Assembly: GCA_025462645.1 (NCBI GenBank)
Contig: JAOAPB010000051.1
Coordinates: 1 to 54,962 of the forward strand
DNA: 54,962 bases
Direction of reading: 5' to 3'
Source: Edaphobacter sp.
GTDB lineage: Bacteria > Acidobacteriota > Terriglobia > Terriglobales > Acidobacteriaceae
The translations under genes and the position numbers were made by a program. The notes beneath the pieces were generated by a model. It searched no databases. It was given only the letters and a program-made list of their open reading frames with translations, and was not told the origin of the DNA. This document shows, in pieces, positions 35,665-45,331 of this stretch. Numbering within the stretch: position 1 is the stretch's first letter; each line of letters starts with the position of its first letter.

Positions 35665-37632
35665 ATGCGATGCATCGCTGCATCGGGCGAAACCAGCTTC
35701 CAAATGCACTTGGCACCAACCCCGCACCGGGAACTCATGTCCGTCCGGACAGACCGATGGCCACTCCCATCTTTCATGGCAGGCGCAGTACACTCACCTA
35801 GAGTGAAAGAGCAGATACACGCAAAGAAACCCGGCAGTGCGACCGACCCCCTCTGGTACAAAGATGCCATCATCTACGAGTTGCACGTCCGCACCTTTCA
35901 GGACTCCAACGGCGACGGTATCGGAGACTTTCCCGGCCTCATCTCGCGCCTCGACTACCTGCAGGATCTCGGCGTCACCTGCCTCTGGCTGCTTCCCTTC
36001 TTCCCCTCTCCTCTCCGCGACGACGGCTACGACATCGCCAACTACGTCGAAGTCCATCCCAGCTACGGCACCATCGACGACTTCAAAAGCTTCCTCGCCG
36101 CCGCCCACCAGCGCAACATGCAGGTTCTCATCGAGCTCGTCATCAACCACACCTCCGACCAGCATCCCTGGTTCCAGGCGGCCCGCCTCGCTCCTCCCGG
36201 CTCGCCCGAGCGAAACTTCTACGTCTGGTCTCCCACTGACCAGCTCTACAAAGACGCACCGATCATCTTCTCCGATACTGAGAAATCGAACTGGGCCTGG
36301 GACGACGTTGCTCACGCCTACTACTGGCACCGCTTCTTCTCCCATCAGCCCGATCTCAACTTCGACAACCCCGCCGTCATGGAGGAGGTTCTCAAGGCCA
36401 TGCGCTTCTGGCTCGACCTCGGTGTCGACGCCCTCCGCTTGGATGCCATCCCCTACCTCGTCGAGCGCGATGGCACCACCTGCGAGAGCCTTCCCGAGGC
36501 CCATGCCATCATAAAAAAACTCCGCGCCACCATCGACGCCGAGTACACCAACCGCTTCCTCCTCGCCGAAGCCAACCAGTGGCCCACCGACGTCCGCCCC
36601 TACTTCGGGGACGGCGACGAGTGCCACATGGCCTTCCACTTCCCTCTCATGCCGCGCATCTACATGGCGCTCCGGCAGGAAGACCGTCTCCCCATCACCG
36701 ACATCATCGCGCAGACCCCTGCCATCCCCGACAACTGCCAGTGGGGCCTCTTCCTCCGCAACCACGACGAGCTCACCCTCGAGATGGTCACCTCCGACGA
36801 GCGCGACTACATGTACTTCGCCTACTCGACCGACCCGCGCATGCGCGTCAACTCCGGCATCCGCCGGCGCCTCGCTCCTCTGCTCGACAACAACCGTCGC
36901 CGCATCGAGCTGCTCAACTCGCTACTCCTGAGCTTCCCCGGCACGCCCATCATGTACTATGGCGACGAGATTGGTATGGGCGACAACATCTATCTCGGCG
37001 ACCGCAACGCCGTCCGCACTCCCATGCAATGGAACTCCGACCGCAACGCCGGCTTCTCCACCGCCGTCCCCGCCAAACTCTGCTTCCCCGTCATCATGGA
37101 TCCCATCTACGGCTATCAGGCCGTCAACGTCGAGAGCCAGTTGAGCGATCAGTCCTCGCTCCTGCACTGGACCCGCAACATGATCGCCCTTCGCAAGCTC
37201 TTCCACGTCTTCGGCCGCGGCTCCATGGAGTTCCTCAACCCGGAGAACAGCAAAGTCCTCGCCTACATCCGCCACTACGATCCCTCCACCGCCTCGCGTG
37301 AGGACACAGCCACCGCTCCCGTCCAGAACTTCACCGCTCCCGGCACCGAGACCGTCCTCTGCGTCGCCAATCTCTCCCGCTTCGCCCAGCCCGTCTCGCT
37401 CGATCTCACCACCTTCGCCGGCATGCAGCCCGTGGAGATGCTCGGCTACGTCCCCTTCCCCGCCATCACCGAGCAGCCCTACCCTCTCACTCTCGCGCCT
37501 TACTCCTTCTTCTGGCTTGAACTGCAACCTTTGCCTGAGGCTTCCATCAACACGCTCCATGAGAACTCACGCTCGACCCACCTCACGCCAGGCACAGAGT
37601 CCCCGCCAACCAGTCCCTATGACACAACGTAG
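35665..37632 (+). CDS. treS: Trehalose synthase (maltose alpha-D-glucosyltransferase)
   Basis: A GH13 enzyme that interconverts maltose and trehalose. It has [48 protein letters not shown], the nucleophile Asp260 in LRLDAIPYL, Glu302 in LLAEANQWP, Asp368 in [12 protein letters not shown], and [16 protein letters not shown]. At 655 residues it has no C-terminal maltokinase domain, unlike TreS-Pep2 fusions. The first 38 residues look non-conserved, so the ATG at 35776, or a GTG at 35802, may be the true start. A GT2-like gene lies 130 bp downstream on the same strand. Confidence 0.94.
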   Translation: MRCIAASGETSFQMHLAPTPHRELMSVRTDRWPLPSFMAGAVHSPRVKEQIHAKKPGSATDPLWYKDAIIYELHVRTFQDSNGDGIGDFPGLISRLDYLQDLGVTCLWLLPFFPSPLRDDGYDIANYVEVHPSYGTIDDFKSFLAAAHQRNMQVLIELVINHTSDQHPWFQAARLAPPGSPERNFYVWSPTDQLYKDAPIIFSDTEKSNWAWDDVAHAYYWHRFFSHQPDLNFDNPAVMEEVLKAMRFWLDLGVDALRLDAIPYLVERDGTTCESLPEAHAIIKKLRATIDAEYTNRFLLAEANQWPTDVRPYFGDGDECHMAFHFPLMPRIYMALRQEDRLPITDIIAQTPAIPDNCQWGLFLRNHDELTLEMVTSDERDYMYFAYSTDPRMRVNSGIRRRLAPLLDNNRRRIELLNSLLLSFPGTPIMYYGDEIGMGDNIYLGDRNAVRTPMQWNSDRNAGFSTAVPAKLCFPVIMDPIYGYQAVNVESQLSDQSSLLHWTRNMIALRKLFHVFGRGSMEFLNPENSKVLAYIRHYDPSTASREDTATAPVQNFTAPGTETVLCVANLSRFAQPVSLDLTTFAGMQPVEMLGYVPFPAITEQPYPLTLAPYSFFWLELQPLPEASINTLHENSRSTHLTPGTESPPTSPYDTT

Positions 37633-37762
37633 TCATCGGCGAATTCCGTCGCCCCAGCGGCTCACCTTCAACGCAAATCCGCATCTCACCATACAGCCCT
37701 TCGGATAATGCAACATTCGAGCCCTCTCCAACCATAACGTCGAGGAAAGTCCAGACAGCACG

Positions 37763-38956
37763 ATGGCCTCAACCCACACCAATATCACCGCCGCCGCCGA
37801 AGCCCCAGCGAACGGCAGCCTTCTCGTCAACCTGGCCGCCTCTCTTCCTGCCGAAGCCCTCGAGGCCACCCTCGCCAACCTCTCTCTCGCCTTTCCCAGC
37901 CAGAGCGTCCTCGTAGCCACTCCTGACCCCGCGCCTCAGCACTCCTCCGGCAGCCCTCTTCGGCTCCTGCACTACACCCCGGCTGTCCCCTCCACGACTC
38001 CCTGGGTCCTCACCGCGGCCGACTACGTCAACACCTTCAAGCTCGTACAGGAGAACGCAGCCTCCGCCTGCCTTCTCCTCGGCGCTGAGTCCCAGTCGCT
38101 CAAACCCGAAGCCATCCGCTCCCTGGCTGTAGCTGCAGCCGGCGCCGACCTCGTCGTATCCCACTACAACCTCCGACCGCGAGAGGGTCTCGTCAACTCA
38201 GCCATCCTCTACCCCGTCACTCGCGGCCTGTTCGGTGCTTCGCCCCGCTTTCCCCTCGCCATCGATCTCGGACTCTCTATCCGCATGGCCGAGCGCCTCG
38301 CCGCCGTCGCGCAAAAGTTCACCGCCGCCAGCCAGGGCGACGCCCCCATCTGGCCCGTCACCGAAGCCGTGATTGCCAACTACTCCATCGCTGAGATTGA
38401 CGCCGGAACCCGCACCTTTGCTCAGCCTGCCGCCGATCTCAATACCTTGCTTACCCAGATCGCCGGCTCCCTCTTCAGCGATGTCGACGCCAAGGCTTCT
38501 TATTGGCAACGTGGCCGCAGCTTCAAGCCCACCCGCTCCTTCTCGCAGACAATCGATCCCTCAGACGGCTTTACCGATGTCAGTCCCATGCTCGAGACCT
38601 TCCGTCTCGCCTACACCAACCTGCACGAGATCTGGTCGCTCATCCTGCCGCCCAACTCGCTCCTCGGCCTCAAGCGTCTCTTCGTCATGCCGCCCGACTC
38701 TTTCCGTATGCCCGACAACCTCTGGGCTCGCATCGTCTACGACTTCATCCTTGCCTACCGTCTGCGGACCATCAACCGCGGTCACCTCCTGGGCGCTCTC
38801 ACGCCGCTCTATCTCGCCTGGGTCGCCTCCCATCTCATTCTCGTCAACAACGGCACCGGTCCCGAGACCCACATTCAGGAGCTCGCCGCCGCCTTCGAGG
38901 CTGACAAACCCTACTTCGTTTCACGTTGGCGCTGGCCTGATCGCTTCAACCCATAG
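37763..38956 (+). CDS. GT2-like protein without metal-binding motif
   Basis: A 397-residue cytoplasmic protein. Residues 20-250 follow the layout of GT2 glycosyltransferases of the glucosyl/mannosyl-phosphoglycerate synthase relatives: an LLGAES segment where LDADL is usual, GADLVVSHYNLRPREG, the ILYPVTRGLFG block where YPL.R.LYG is usual, and IDLGLSIRMAERL where GGDF.LS is usual. The DxD-type metal motif is absent, so catalysis is doubtful. The C-terminal 150 residues are helical (FRLAYTNLHEIWSLILPPNS). GAGGAAAG precedes the start. Its place between treS and a mechanosensitive-like gene suggests osmotic stress. Confidence 0.6.
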   Translation: MASTHTNITAAAEAPANGSLLVNLAASLPAEALEATLANLSLAFPSQSVLVATPDPAPQHSSGSPLRLLHYTPAVPSTTPWVLTAADYVNTFKLVQENAASACLLLGAESQSLKPEAIRSLAVAAAGADLVVSHYNLRPREGLVNSAILYPVTRGLFGASPRFPLAIDLGLSIRMAERLAAVAQKFTAASQGDAPIWPVTEAVIANYSIAEIDAGTRTFAQPAADLNTLLTQIAGSLFSDVDAKASYWQRGRSFKPTRSFSQTIDPSDGFTDVSPMLETFRLAYTNLHEIWSLILPPNSLLGLKRLFVMPPDSFRMPDNLWARIVYDFILAYRLRTINRGHLLGALTPLYLAWVASHLILVNNGTGPETHIQELAAAFEADKPYFVSRWRWPDRFNP

Positions 38957-39000
38957 TCGCTGGCAAACCGACACCCGATCACCCGTAAGGAGACGACCTA

Positions 39001-39735
39001 ATGTGGCAACAAGTCGAACTTGCTCTAAGCGAATCCGCACACCGCGTACTCTTCCAGCTCGCTAGCTTCCTCCCCGGCCTGGTTGCCCTGCTCCTCGCTG
39101 TCCTCTTCCTCGCCGCGATCGGTGCTGGCCTTGCCGCCCTCCTGCGCCGCATCCTCCTCGCCATTAAATTCGACGAGCGCTTCGCCCGCAACTCCATCGC
39201 CGCCATCACGGATTGGGCTCCCTCGCATAGCCCCACTGTGCTCATCGCCCGCACCGCCTTTTGGGGCTGTGTCATCCTCGGCTGCATCATCGGCATCTCC
39301 GCCTTCGACGCCTCCTACTCCAGCAACTCGCAGATGTCGATCTTCCTGCTCCCCTATCTCACCCACTCCGTCGGCGCCATCATCCTGCTCACCCTCGGCA
39401 ACCTCATCGCCCGCTTCCTCTCCCGCTCCGTCCTCATCGGAGCCGTCAACGCCAAGCTCACCTACGCCCGCTTCCTCTCGCTCGGCGTCAAATGGCTCGT
39501 CCTCGTCCTCACTGCCGCCATGGTCCTCGATCACCTCGAAATCGGCGGCACCGTCGTCGACCTCGCCTTCGGGATCCTCTTCGGTGGCATCGTCCTCACC
39601 CTGGCCCTCGCCGTAGGCATAGGCTCCCGCGACATCGTCACTCGCTCGCTCGAGAAGAACGTCGATCGCCCTCTCGATCCCATCCCCGGCGACCCCGACT
39701 ATAAATCCCCCACCGAGCCCCTGCGCCACTTCTAA
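39001..39735 (+). CDS. Small mechanosensitive-channel-like membrane protein
   Basis: A 244-residue inner-membrane protein with about five hydrophobic segments (residues 20-45, 80-100, 110-135, 150-180, 185-205). The last contains FGGIVLTLALAVGIGSRDIVTRSLEK, matching the 'TM-helix repeat' relatives of MscS channels. It lacks the large MscS beta and cage domains. AAGGAG lies just before the ATG. It follows the GT2-like gene by 44 bp, so treS, the GT2-like gene and this gene may form an osmotic-response operon (inference). Confidence 0.75.
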   Translation: MWQQVELALSESAHRVLFQLASFLPGLVALLLAVLFLAAIGAGLAALLRRILLAIKFDERFARNSIAAITDWAPSHSPTVLIARTAFWGCVILGCIIGISAFDASYSSNSQMSIFLLPYLTHSVGAIILLTLGNLIARFLSRSVLIGAVNAKLTYARFLSLGVKWLVLVLTAAMVLDHLEIGGTVVDLAFGILFGGIVLTLALAVGIGSRDIVTRSLEKNVDRPLDPIPGDPDYKSPTEPLRHF

Positions 39736-40076
39736 ACCAAAGCCAGCCCCCCTAGACCAGTCACAAAAGCTCGGGTGCCCCATCCATGTCGCAGCCTCGC
39801 GACATGGATGGGAAGGTACAGTTCACCCAGTCAGCTCTAGCCGTTGCTCTTGCAGCTACCGTTGCCGTTGTTGTTGCCGTTGCCTCTCCTCCTCAACCTC
39901 ACCACAAGCAAATCGTCATCTCGACCGCAGGTGGCGTACTTTGCCGCCGTAGTGGAGAGATCCCCACACTTCCCCGTTGTCGTTGTTTGTCCCACCAACC
40001 CCACTCATTTTCGCCAACATAAATTTTCTTTCATACCCAAAACTACACTCTTACGCCATGCGCTATCATTCCCCCC
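39736..40076. other. Intergenic region with hairpin repeat and TTG-rich simple sequence
   Basis: 341 bp without a gene. It holds the 14-bp-stem hairpin at 39779-39812 and then a CCGTTGC/GTTGTTG-rich run at about 39838-39890. The same pairing of hairpin and TTG-rich run occurs at 45265-45480. The GH27 gene starts at 40077 without a clear ribosome site. Confidence 0.6.
39779..39812. repeat. Dispersed CCCATCCAT hairpin, copy 1
   Basis: Perfect 14-bp stem CCCATCCATGTCGC and GCGACATGGATGGG with loop AGCCTC, preceded by AAAAGCTCGGGTGC. A sister copy at 45274-45306 has the same frame (AAAAAGCCCGGGTAC, CCCATCCATCGCG and CGCGATGGGTGGG) with a changed but still pairing stem. Confidence 0.85.
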
Positions 40077-41444
40077 ATGCGTTCCCTGCTCATCCTGGCC
40101 CTCCTCTCTGCCTCGGCACTTGCCCAATCAAAGCCCCACGTCAAATCGACCATCCTCGCCCAGCGCCCCTACATGGGCTGGAGCAGCTGGTCTTTCCTCC
40201 GCGGCAAGCCCACTGAGGAAAAGGTCAAAGCCCAGGTCGACGCCCTCTTCGCCGCCAAACTCCCCGAGCTAGGCTATCGCTACATCAACCTCGACGCCGG
40301 CTGGTCCGACGGCTATGACAACCACGGAGTCCCCAAGACTAACCTCACCGTCTTCCCCAGCGGCATGGACGGCTTCGGCCAATATCTCCATAGCCGCGGC
40401 CTCCTCTTCGGCATCTACCTCAACCCCGGCATCGACCCCAAGCTCTACGAAGCCAACCCCGTCATCGACGGCACCACCGCCCACATCCACGACATCACCG
40501 ACACCACCCAGCCCGGCAGCACCCACAAGGGCTCCTATAAGATCGACTTCACCAAGCCCGCCTCCCGCGCCTACGTCAACTCCATCGTCCAGCAGTTCGC
40601 CCGCTGGAAGGTCGACTTCGTGAAACTCGACTTCGTAGGCCCCGGCGGCGGCAACCTTCCCGCCGACAACCGCGAAGAGCTCCGCGTCTGGCACGCCGCC
40701 ATCCGCCGCTCCGGCCGTCCCATCTGGCTCGAGCTCTCCAACTGGCTCTCCATCGACCAGGCCGACCTCTGGCGCGCCACCTCCAACGGCTGGCGCATCG
40801 AGAACGACGTCGAGTGCTACCCCTGCGGCCGCAGCACCGACCCCGCCATCAAGGGCAATCTCACCACCTGGTCCAAAGTCTCCGAGCGCTTCGCCGACAT
40901 CCGCCCCTGGATCCGCTACGCCGGGCCGGGAACCAACGGCGCAGCGGGCGGCTGGAACGACTTCGACTCCCTAGAGCTAGGCAACGGCGACAAAGACGGC
41001 ATCACCCCCGCCGAGCGCCAGTCCATGTTCCTCCTCTGGGCCATCTCCTGCGCGCCTCTCTACCTCGGCACCGACCTCACCCACATGGACCCCGCCGACC
41101 TCACCCTCATCTCCAACCGCGATCTCATCGCCATCAATCAGGCCGGCATCCCCGCCACTCCACTCGACATCCAGAGCCTGCGCAAGCAGATCCAGCAAGC
41201 CTGGATCACCATCAATCCCGACGGCTCCGCCATCCTCTCCCTCTTCAACCTCGGCCCCGACACCGCCACCCTCAAGTTCAACTGGCGCGAGATCGACGCT
41301 CTCCGCAACACCCACTTCGCCGAGCACCCACCCAAACTAACCGACCTCATCACCAAGTCCGACGTCCCCACCCCACCCGAAGAGATCGACATCGCCCTCG
41401 ACAGCCACGCCTCAAAGGTCTTCCGCCTCACTCCCACCCGCTAG
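40077..41444 (+). CDS. GH27 alpha-galactosidase, secreted
   Basis: A 455-residue exported glycosidase with a signal peptide (to about residue 18). The GH27 core shows PYMGWSSWSFL, GYRYINLDAGW, RGLLFGIYLNPG, the nucleophile Asp185 in VDFVKLDFV, and the acid/base Asp244 in WRIENDVECY, then WNDFDSLELGNG and the APLYLGTDL segment. A C-terminal beta-sandwich follows (residues 370-455). The family removes alpha-galactose from plant oligo- and polysaccharides; other alpha-glycosides are possible. Its TAG stop overlaps the convergent GT39 stop (CTAG). Confidence 0.92.
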   Translation: MRSLLILALLSASALAQSKPHVKSTILAQRPYMGWSSWSFLRGKPTEEKVKAQVDALFAAKLPELGYRYINLDAGWSDGYDNHGVPKTNLTVFPSGMDGFGQYLHSRGLLFGIYLNPGIDPKLYEANPVIDGTTAHIHDITDTTQPGSTHKGSYKIDFTKPASRAYVNSIVQQFARWKVDFVKLDFVGPGGGNLPADNREELRVWHAAIRRSGRPIWLELSNWLSIDQADLWRATSNGWRIENDVECYPCGRSTDPAIKGNLTTWSKVSERFADIRPWIRYAGPGTNGAAGGWNDFDSLELGNGDKDGITPAERQSMFLLWAISCAPLYLGTDLTHMDPADLTLISNRDLIAINQAGIPATPLDIQSLRKQIQQAWITINPDGSAILSLFNLGPDTATLKFNWREIDALRNTHFAEHPPKLTDLITKSDVPTPPEEIDIALDSHASKVFRLTPTR

Positions 41445-43234
41445 CGGTTGCAAAGCAGATAGTTGCCGCCGCTCGCCGCAATCACATGCAGCCCTTTGCC
41501 TAGCAGCTCTTCCAGGTGCCGCATATCCGTGCCATACACCAGCAGATACGTCCGCTGACCGCCCCATAGCTCCTTCAACCCCGCATCATCGAGGAACACC
41601 CGCGCCGCCTCCGGAGCATACGACCCATACTCCAGGTTGTTGCTCCTTCCATTCCAGAGAAGCGCCGTCCTGTTCGTATAGAAGAACACCGAGGAGAACG
41701 CATAGTAAGCATCTCCTTCAATCAAAACTCCAGGTTCGGAGCGCATCAGCGCATCGGCCAGATTCTTCGAGCTGAGGTATGGATCAAACGTAACCAGCGC
41801 CAGCCGCGCTGCCTGAACGAACGCCACCATCATCACCGCGAGCACGGCCACCGCTGCGCCGGTCTTCCTCACGCGGCCCAACCCCGCTACCCCCACCAGC
41901 AATCCGCATCCAGCCAGCACCAGTGGCCAGCGAAGATACGCGAAGGCCCGCAGCGTAAGGTCGCCCATATGCCCCAGCGACAGCGTATACAGGTCAGGAT
42001 TCTGCGTCAGCGCAACCGAAATGTCCCCCGGCGTCGGATACTTCGCCGTCCACGCTAGTAGAAACACAATCGCTCCCAGGCAGGCTCCCAGCACCGACGT
42101 CAGCACAATCCGCGCGGCCTTCGGATACCTCTCTCTCCCCGCAAGATCGGCGCCCAGCAACATCGCCAGCGCAGGGTAAATCGGCAGCGAGTAGTACTCC
42201 TGCGTAGTAGACAAGGTGAAGAACAGCAAAACAAACAGTATCCAGACCAGCGCCATCAGCCGGACCCGTCCCGCTCGGCTCACCGGACGGTAGCTCTGCC
42301 GGAACGCCCCTATCAGCGTCACGCTCCACGGAAACAGCCACGCAAAGTGCAGCAGCCAGAACCACACCCGCGGAACCGTGTTGTAGTCGCGCGGATACCG
42401 CATATTCAGAAAGCGGAAGAGATGCTCATTCAGGAAGTAGAACCAGAAGAACCCGTGATACTCCCCCGGTCCGCTATGCATCGTCCAGTCGAAGTACGGA
42501 GGATTGCGCAGCGTAGCCAGAACATGCCAAGGCGCAGCGATCACCAGCAGTAAAGCCAGCCCGGAGAGAGGTCTCAGCCGCCTCCAAACCTCTCTCAGCG
42601 GCACCTCACGCGTAATCGCCAGGTACACCACGCCGATCCCCACCGGAAAGACCATCGCGATCAATCCCTTCAGCAGAAGACCGCACGCCAGGCTCGTATA
42701 CAGGAGAAAGAACCACAGCCACGGCCGCGCCTCGCCAGTATCCAACAGGCGCAGCAGCGACCACAGCGAGACCATGATCATCAGCGTCAAAGCCGCATCA
42801 GGGATCAGGATCCGGGTAAACAGAAACATCCCGATGCACGTCGCCAGAATCGTGCCGGCATACACTCCGGCGCGCCTGCCGAAGGCCCACATCGCAAACC
42901 GTGCAGCCACCCAGCACAACGCGATGTTGATCAACGCGAGCGGCAGCCGCGCAGCCCAGTCATGTGCCCCGAACACCCGGTACGACCCAGCCATCAGCCA
43001 GTAGATCAGCGGCGACTTTTCAAGATAGGCGATCCCGTCCAGCCGTGCCGTTACCCAGTCCCCGCTCTCCAGCATGTTCCGTGCAATCTGCGCCTGCACC
43101 GCATCCACGTCATCCATCAGGTGCGGCGGGCTGATCACCAGCGGCAGGAAGACACAGCACGAGACAAGCAGGACAAGGATGTCTACGCGGAGACGATGGA
43201 GCGATCCTCCCGCGCCTGGATATCCTGGCCGCAT
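41441..43234 (-). CDS. GT39-family membrane glycosyltransferase (ArnT/PMT-like)
   Basis: A polytopic membrane protein of about 597 residues using a polyprenyl-phosphate sugar donor. The catalytic acidic pair is in the first periplasmic loop (LMDDVDAVQAQIARNMLESGDW), followed by GIAYLEKSPLIYWLMA typical of ArnT-like enzymes, about 11 membrane helices, and a soluble C-terminal domain (YAFSSVFFYTNRTALLW). GGAAG precedes the ATG at 43234; longer starts at 43258 and 43282 exist. It overlaps the 3' end of asnB by about 50 bp on the same strand. It probably modifies a surface glycan or lipid. Confidence 0.82.
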   Translation of the reverse strand: MRPGYPGAGGSLHRLRVDILVLLVSCCVFLPLVISPPHLMDDVDAVQAQIARNMLESGDWVTARLDGIAYLEKSPLIYWLMAGSYRVFGAHDWAARLPLALINIALCWVAARFAMWAFGRRAGVYAGTILATCIGMFLFTRILIPDAALTLMIMVSLWSLLRLLDTGEARPWLWFFLLYTSLACGLLLKGLIAMVFPVGIGVVYLAITREVPLREVWRRLRPLSGLALLLVIAAPWHVLATLRNPPYFDWTMHSGPGEYHGFFWFYFLNEHLFRFLNMRYPRDYNTVPRVWFWLLHFAWLFPWSVTLIGAFRQSYRPVSRAGRVRLMALVWILFVLLFFTLSTTQEYYSLPIYPALAMLLGADLAGRERYPKAARIVLTSVLGACLGAIVFLLAWTAKYPTPGDISVALTQNPDLYTLSLGHMGDLTLRAFAYLRWPLVLAGCGLLVGVAGLGRVRKTGAAVAVLAVMMVAFVQAARLALVTFDPYLSSKNLADALMRSEPGVLIEGDAYYAFSSVFFYTNRTALLWNGRSNNLEYGSYAPEAARVFLDDAGLKELWGGQRTYLLVYGTDMRHLEELLGKGLHVIAASGGNYLLCNR

Positions 43235-45087
43235 TGGATCTTCCACTGTTTGATCCATAGAAACAACATCAGCATGCCCCATAGGTGATATCCGTAGTTC
43301 GCCTTTCTCTGCATGTGCAGGTTGATCACGGCCTCAAGGTGAGGCCAATGCACCAGCCCCGACTCCTCCACCGCCTTCCGGTTCAGCGTATCCATCAGCA
43401 GCGGCTTCAGATGACCCCGCAGCCAGTCATGCACCGGGATATCCAGCCCCTGCTTCTTCTTCGCCAGAACGCTCGGCGGCAGCTTATCCTTCATCAACCG
43501 GCGCAGCAACAACTTCAGAGTTCGCCCCTGAATGCAGTAGCGAGCCGGAAGCGTTGCCGCAAACTCAACGATCCGATGATCCAGGAATGCAGGCCGCACC
43601 TCAAGAGCATGAGCCATGCTCATTCTATCCACCTTCGCCAGCAGGTTGTCCGGCAGCGAATACGCCTGGTCGAACGCCATGAACCGCGTCACATCGCCCT
43701 TCAACGGTATCGTCGCCAGCAGCTTCAGCATATGGGCTCCGCTCTGCGAGACCATTAGCTGCCTCCGCTGATCCTGCGAGAACGTCCCATTCCAGAAGAC
43801 ATGCGAGGCCCGCTCATCGAGCAGAGTCCCATGCAGAAACCGCTGCAGCTTGTAGTCGAGCCCGATCTTCTTGTCCGACGCTCTCAGCCTGTTCGCCGAG
43901 TGCAGGGAGAACCGCCTGATCCCCCGCGGCACAATACGCGCGCGACGCGCATACCTGTCGGCAAGATACGTCACATATCCTCCAAACAGTTCATCGGCTC
44001 CCTCGCCGCTCAGCGCAACCGTCACCTCCTTCGCCGACATCTTCGACAGATGCCACACAGGAACGGCGCCGGCATCCGCATTCGGCTCGTCGGAGTAGTA
44101 GGCCAGCTCGGTAATCGAGTCCGGAGTCACCGTCTCCGGGCCCAGATCCAGCTCATTGTGCTCCGTCGAGTAGCGCGCCGCCATCTCGCGGATATAAGGC
44201 GCCTCGTCGAACTCACGGCCGTTGAAGGTAATCGAAAACGTCTTGAGCCGGGCAGCCGCATGCTGGCTCGCATAGTGAAGCACCGTGGAAGAGTCGATCC
44301 CTCCACTCAGCCAAACTCCCACTGGAACGTCGGCTGCAAGATGCTCCTTCACCGAAGCTGTCAGAAGAGAGTCCAGACGCTCGGCTGCGTCCTCAATCGT
44401 CGGTGGTATGTTGTTATCCTGCCGAGCCTCCCAGTAACGATGCGAAGAGATCTCCCCGTCGTGCCAGGTCAGGAAGCAGCCTGGCATCAGCTTGACCACG
44501 CCCTCCGCCAGCGTGTGTGGCCCCGGCACATAGTTCAGGCCAAGATAGCTGTCCAGGGCATCCAGGTCGATCGAGCGGCCAACCTCAGGATGACAGAAGA
44601 TCGTCTTCAGCTCCGATCCGAAGTAGATCTCACGTCCGCGGCGAGCGTAGTAGAGCGGCTTGATTCCCATGCGGTCCCGCGCCAGCACCAGCCGGTGCCG
44701 CGACTCGCACCACACCGCAAAGGCAAACATGCCGCGCAGCTTTTCGATGCAGGCCGTATCCCACTGCATGAAGGACCGTAAAACCACCTCGGTGTCGCAC
44801 GAAGTCGTGAACTGATGCCCCTGCCTTACCAGTTCCTCGCGCAGTTCGGCGTGATTGTAGATCTCACCGTTGAAGACCAGCGTGTAGTCGTTATCGTCCG
44901 AGCTGAACGGCTGAACCCCGCCGGTCCTGTCGATCACCTTCAGGCGTGTCGCCCCCAGGGATATCGTAGCGTTCTGCCACACCCCTTGCTGGTCCGGACC
45001 GCGATGCGTGATCGAGGCGATCGCCTGCTGGATCCGATCTGGCAGAAAATTCGTACAGATATGGGTAAAACCTGCGATTCCACACAT
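43183..45087 (-). CDS. asnB: Glutamine-hydrolysing asparagine synthase family protein
   Basis: A 634-residue amidotransferase. The N-terminal nucleophile Cys2 (MCGIAG) begins the glutaminase domain (ITHRGPDQQG, FNGEIYNH, DTEVVL). The synthetase domain has the PP-loop LSGGIDSSTVLHYA and SGEGADELFGGY. Enzymes of this type make asparagine or amidate sugars and peptides in polysaccharide loci, and the overlapping GT39 gene favours a surface-polymer role (inference). AAAGG precedes the start. The leader is duplicated (see repeat at 45094). Length is normal for the family. Confidence 0.88.
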   Translation of the reverse strand: MCGIAGFTHICTNFLPDRIQQAIASITHRGPDQQGVWQNATISLGATRLKVIDRTGGVQPFSSDDNDYTLVFNGEIYNHAELREELVRQGHQFTTSCDTEVVLRSFMQWDTACIEKLRGMFAFAVWCESRHRLVLARDRMGIKPLYYARRGREIYFGSELKTIFCHPEVGRSIDLDALDSYLGLNYVPGPHTLAEGVVKLMPGCFLTWHDGEISSHRYWEARQDNNIPPTIEDAAERLDSLLTASVKEHLAADVPVGVWLSGGIDSSTVLHYASQHAAARLKTFSITFNGREFDEAPYIREMAARYSTEHNELDLGPETVTPDSITELAYYSDEPNADAGAVPVWHLSKMSAKEVTVALSGEGADELFGGYVTYLADRYARRARIVPRGIRRFSLHSANRLRASDKKIGLDYKLQRFLHGTLLDERASHVFWNGTFSQDQRRQLMVSQSGAHMLKLLATIPLKGDVTRFMAFDQAYSLPDNLLAKVDRMSMAHALEVRPAFLDHRIVEFAATLPARYCIQGRTLKLLLRRLMKDKLPPSVLAKKKQGLDIPVHDWLRGHLKPLLMDTLNRKAVEESGLVHWPHLEAVINLHMQRKANYGYHLWGMLMLFLWIKQWKIQCGQDIQAREDRSIVSA

Positions 45088-45093
45088 TTCGTG

Positions 45094-45134
45094 GCGACCT
45101 TTTATTAACTATTGGTTGCGACCTTTTATTAACT
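45094..45134 (-). repeat. Duplicated ribosome-site region upstream of asnB
   Basis: The 17-mer GCGACCTTTTATTAACT (plus strand) occurs at 45094-45110 and again at 45118-45134, a 24-bp period. Read towards asnB, each copy gives AGTTAATAAAAGGTCGC, and the AAAGG of the proximal copy is the asnB ribosome site. Confidence 0.85.
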
Positions 45135-45273
45135 TTTATTGATACTAACCGAAACTTATTCTCAACCAATGCGTCTACAGGAAGTTTAAGTCATCTCTCC
45201 CCCTGCACCGTCGTCATTGGGGGTACCGTTATCGTTGTCTGTTCTCCTCACACCAGCAAAAAAGCCCGGGTAC

Positions 45274-45306
45274 CCCATCCATCGCGGCATCATCGCGATG
45301 GGTGGG
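45274..45306. repeat. Dispersed CCCATCCAT hairpin, copy 2
   Basis: Stem CCCATCCATCGCG with CGCGATGGGTGGG around loop GCATCAT, preceded by AAAAAGCCCGGGTAC. It is the partner of the hairpin at 39779-39812. Confidence 0.82.
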
Positions 45307-45331
45307 ATGTAAACCTCTCCCGGCCAGCTCC

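Noticed and set aside
37742..37762. GAGGAAAGTCC, identical to the conserved 5' core of bacterial RNase P RNA
   Set aside because: Only this 11-base core matches; the following bases are the start of the GT2-like gene and no other RNase P elements (ACAGNRA, P4 partner) are present. It more likely serves as a ribosome site.
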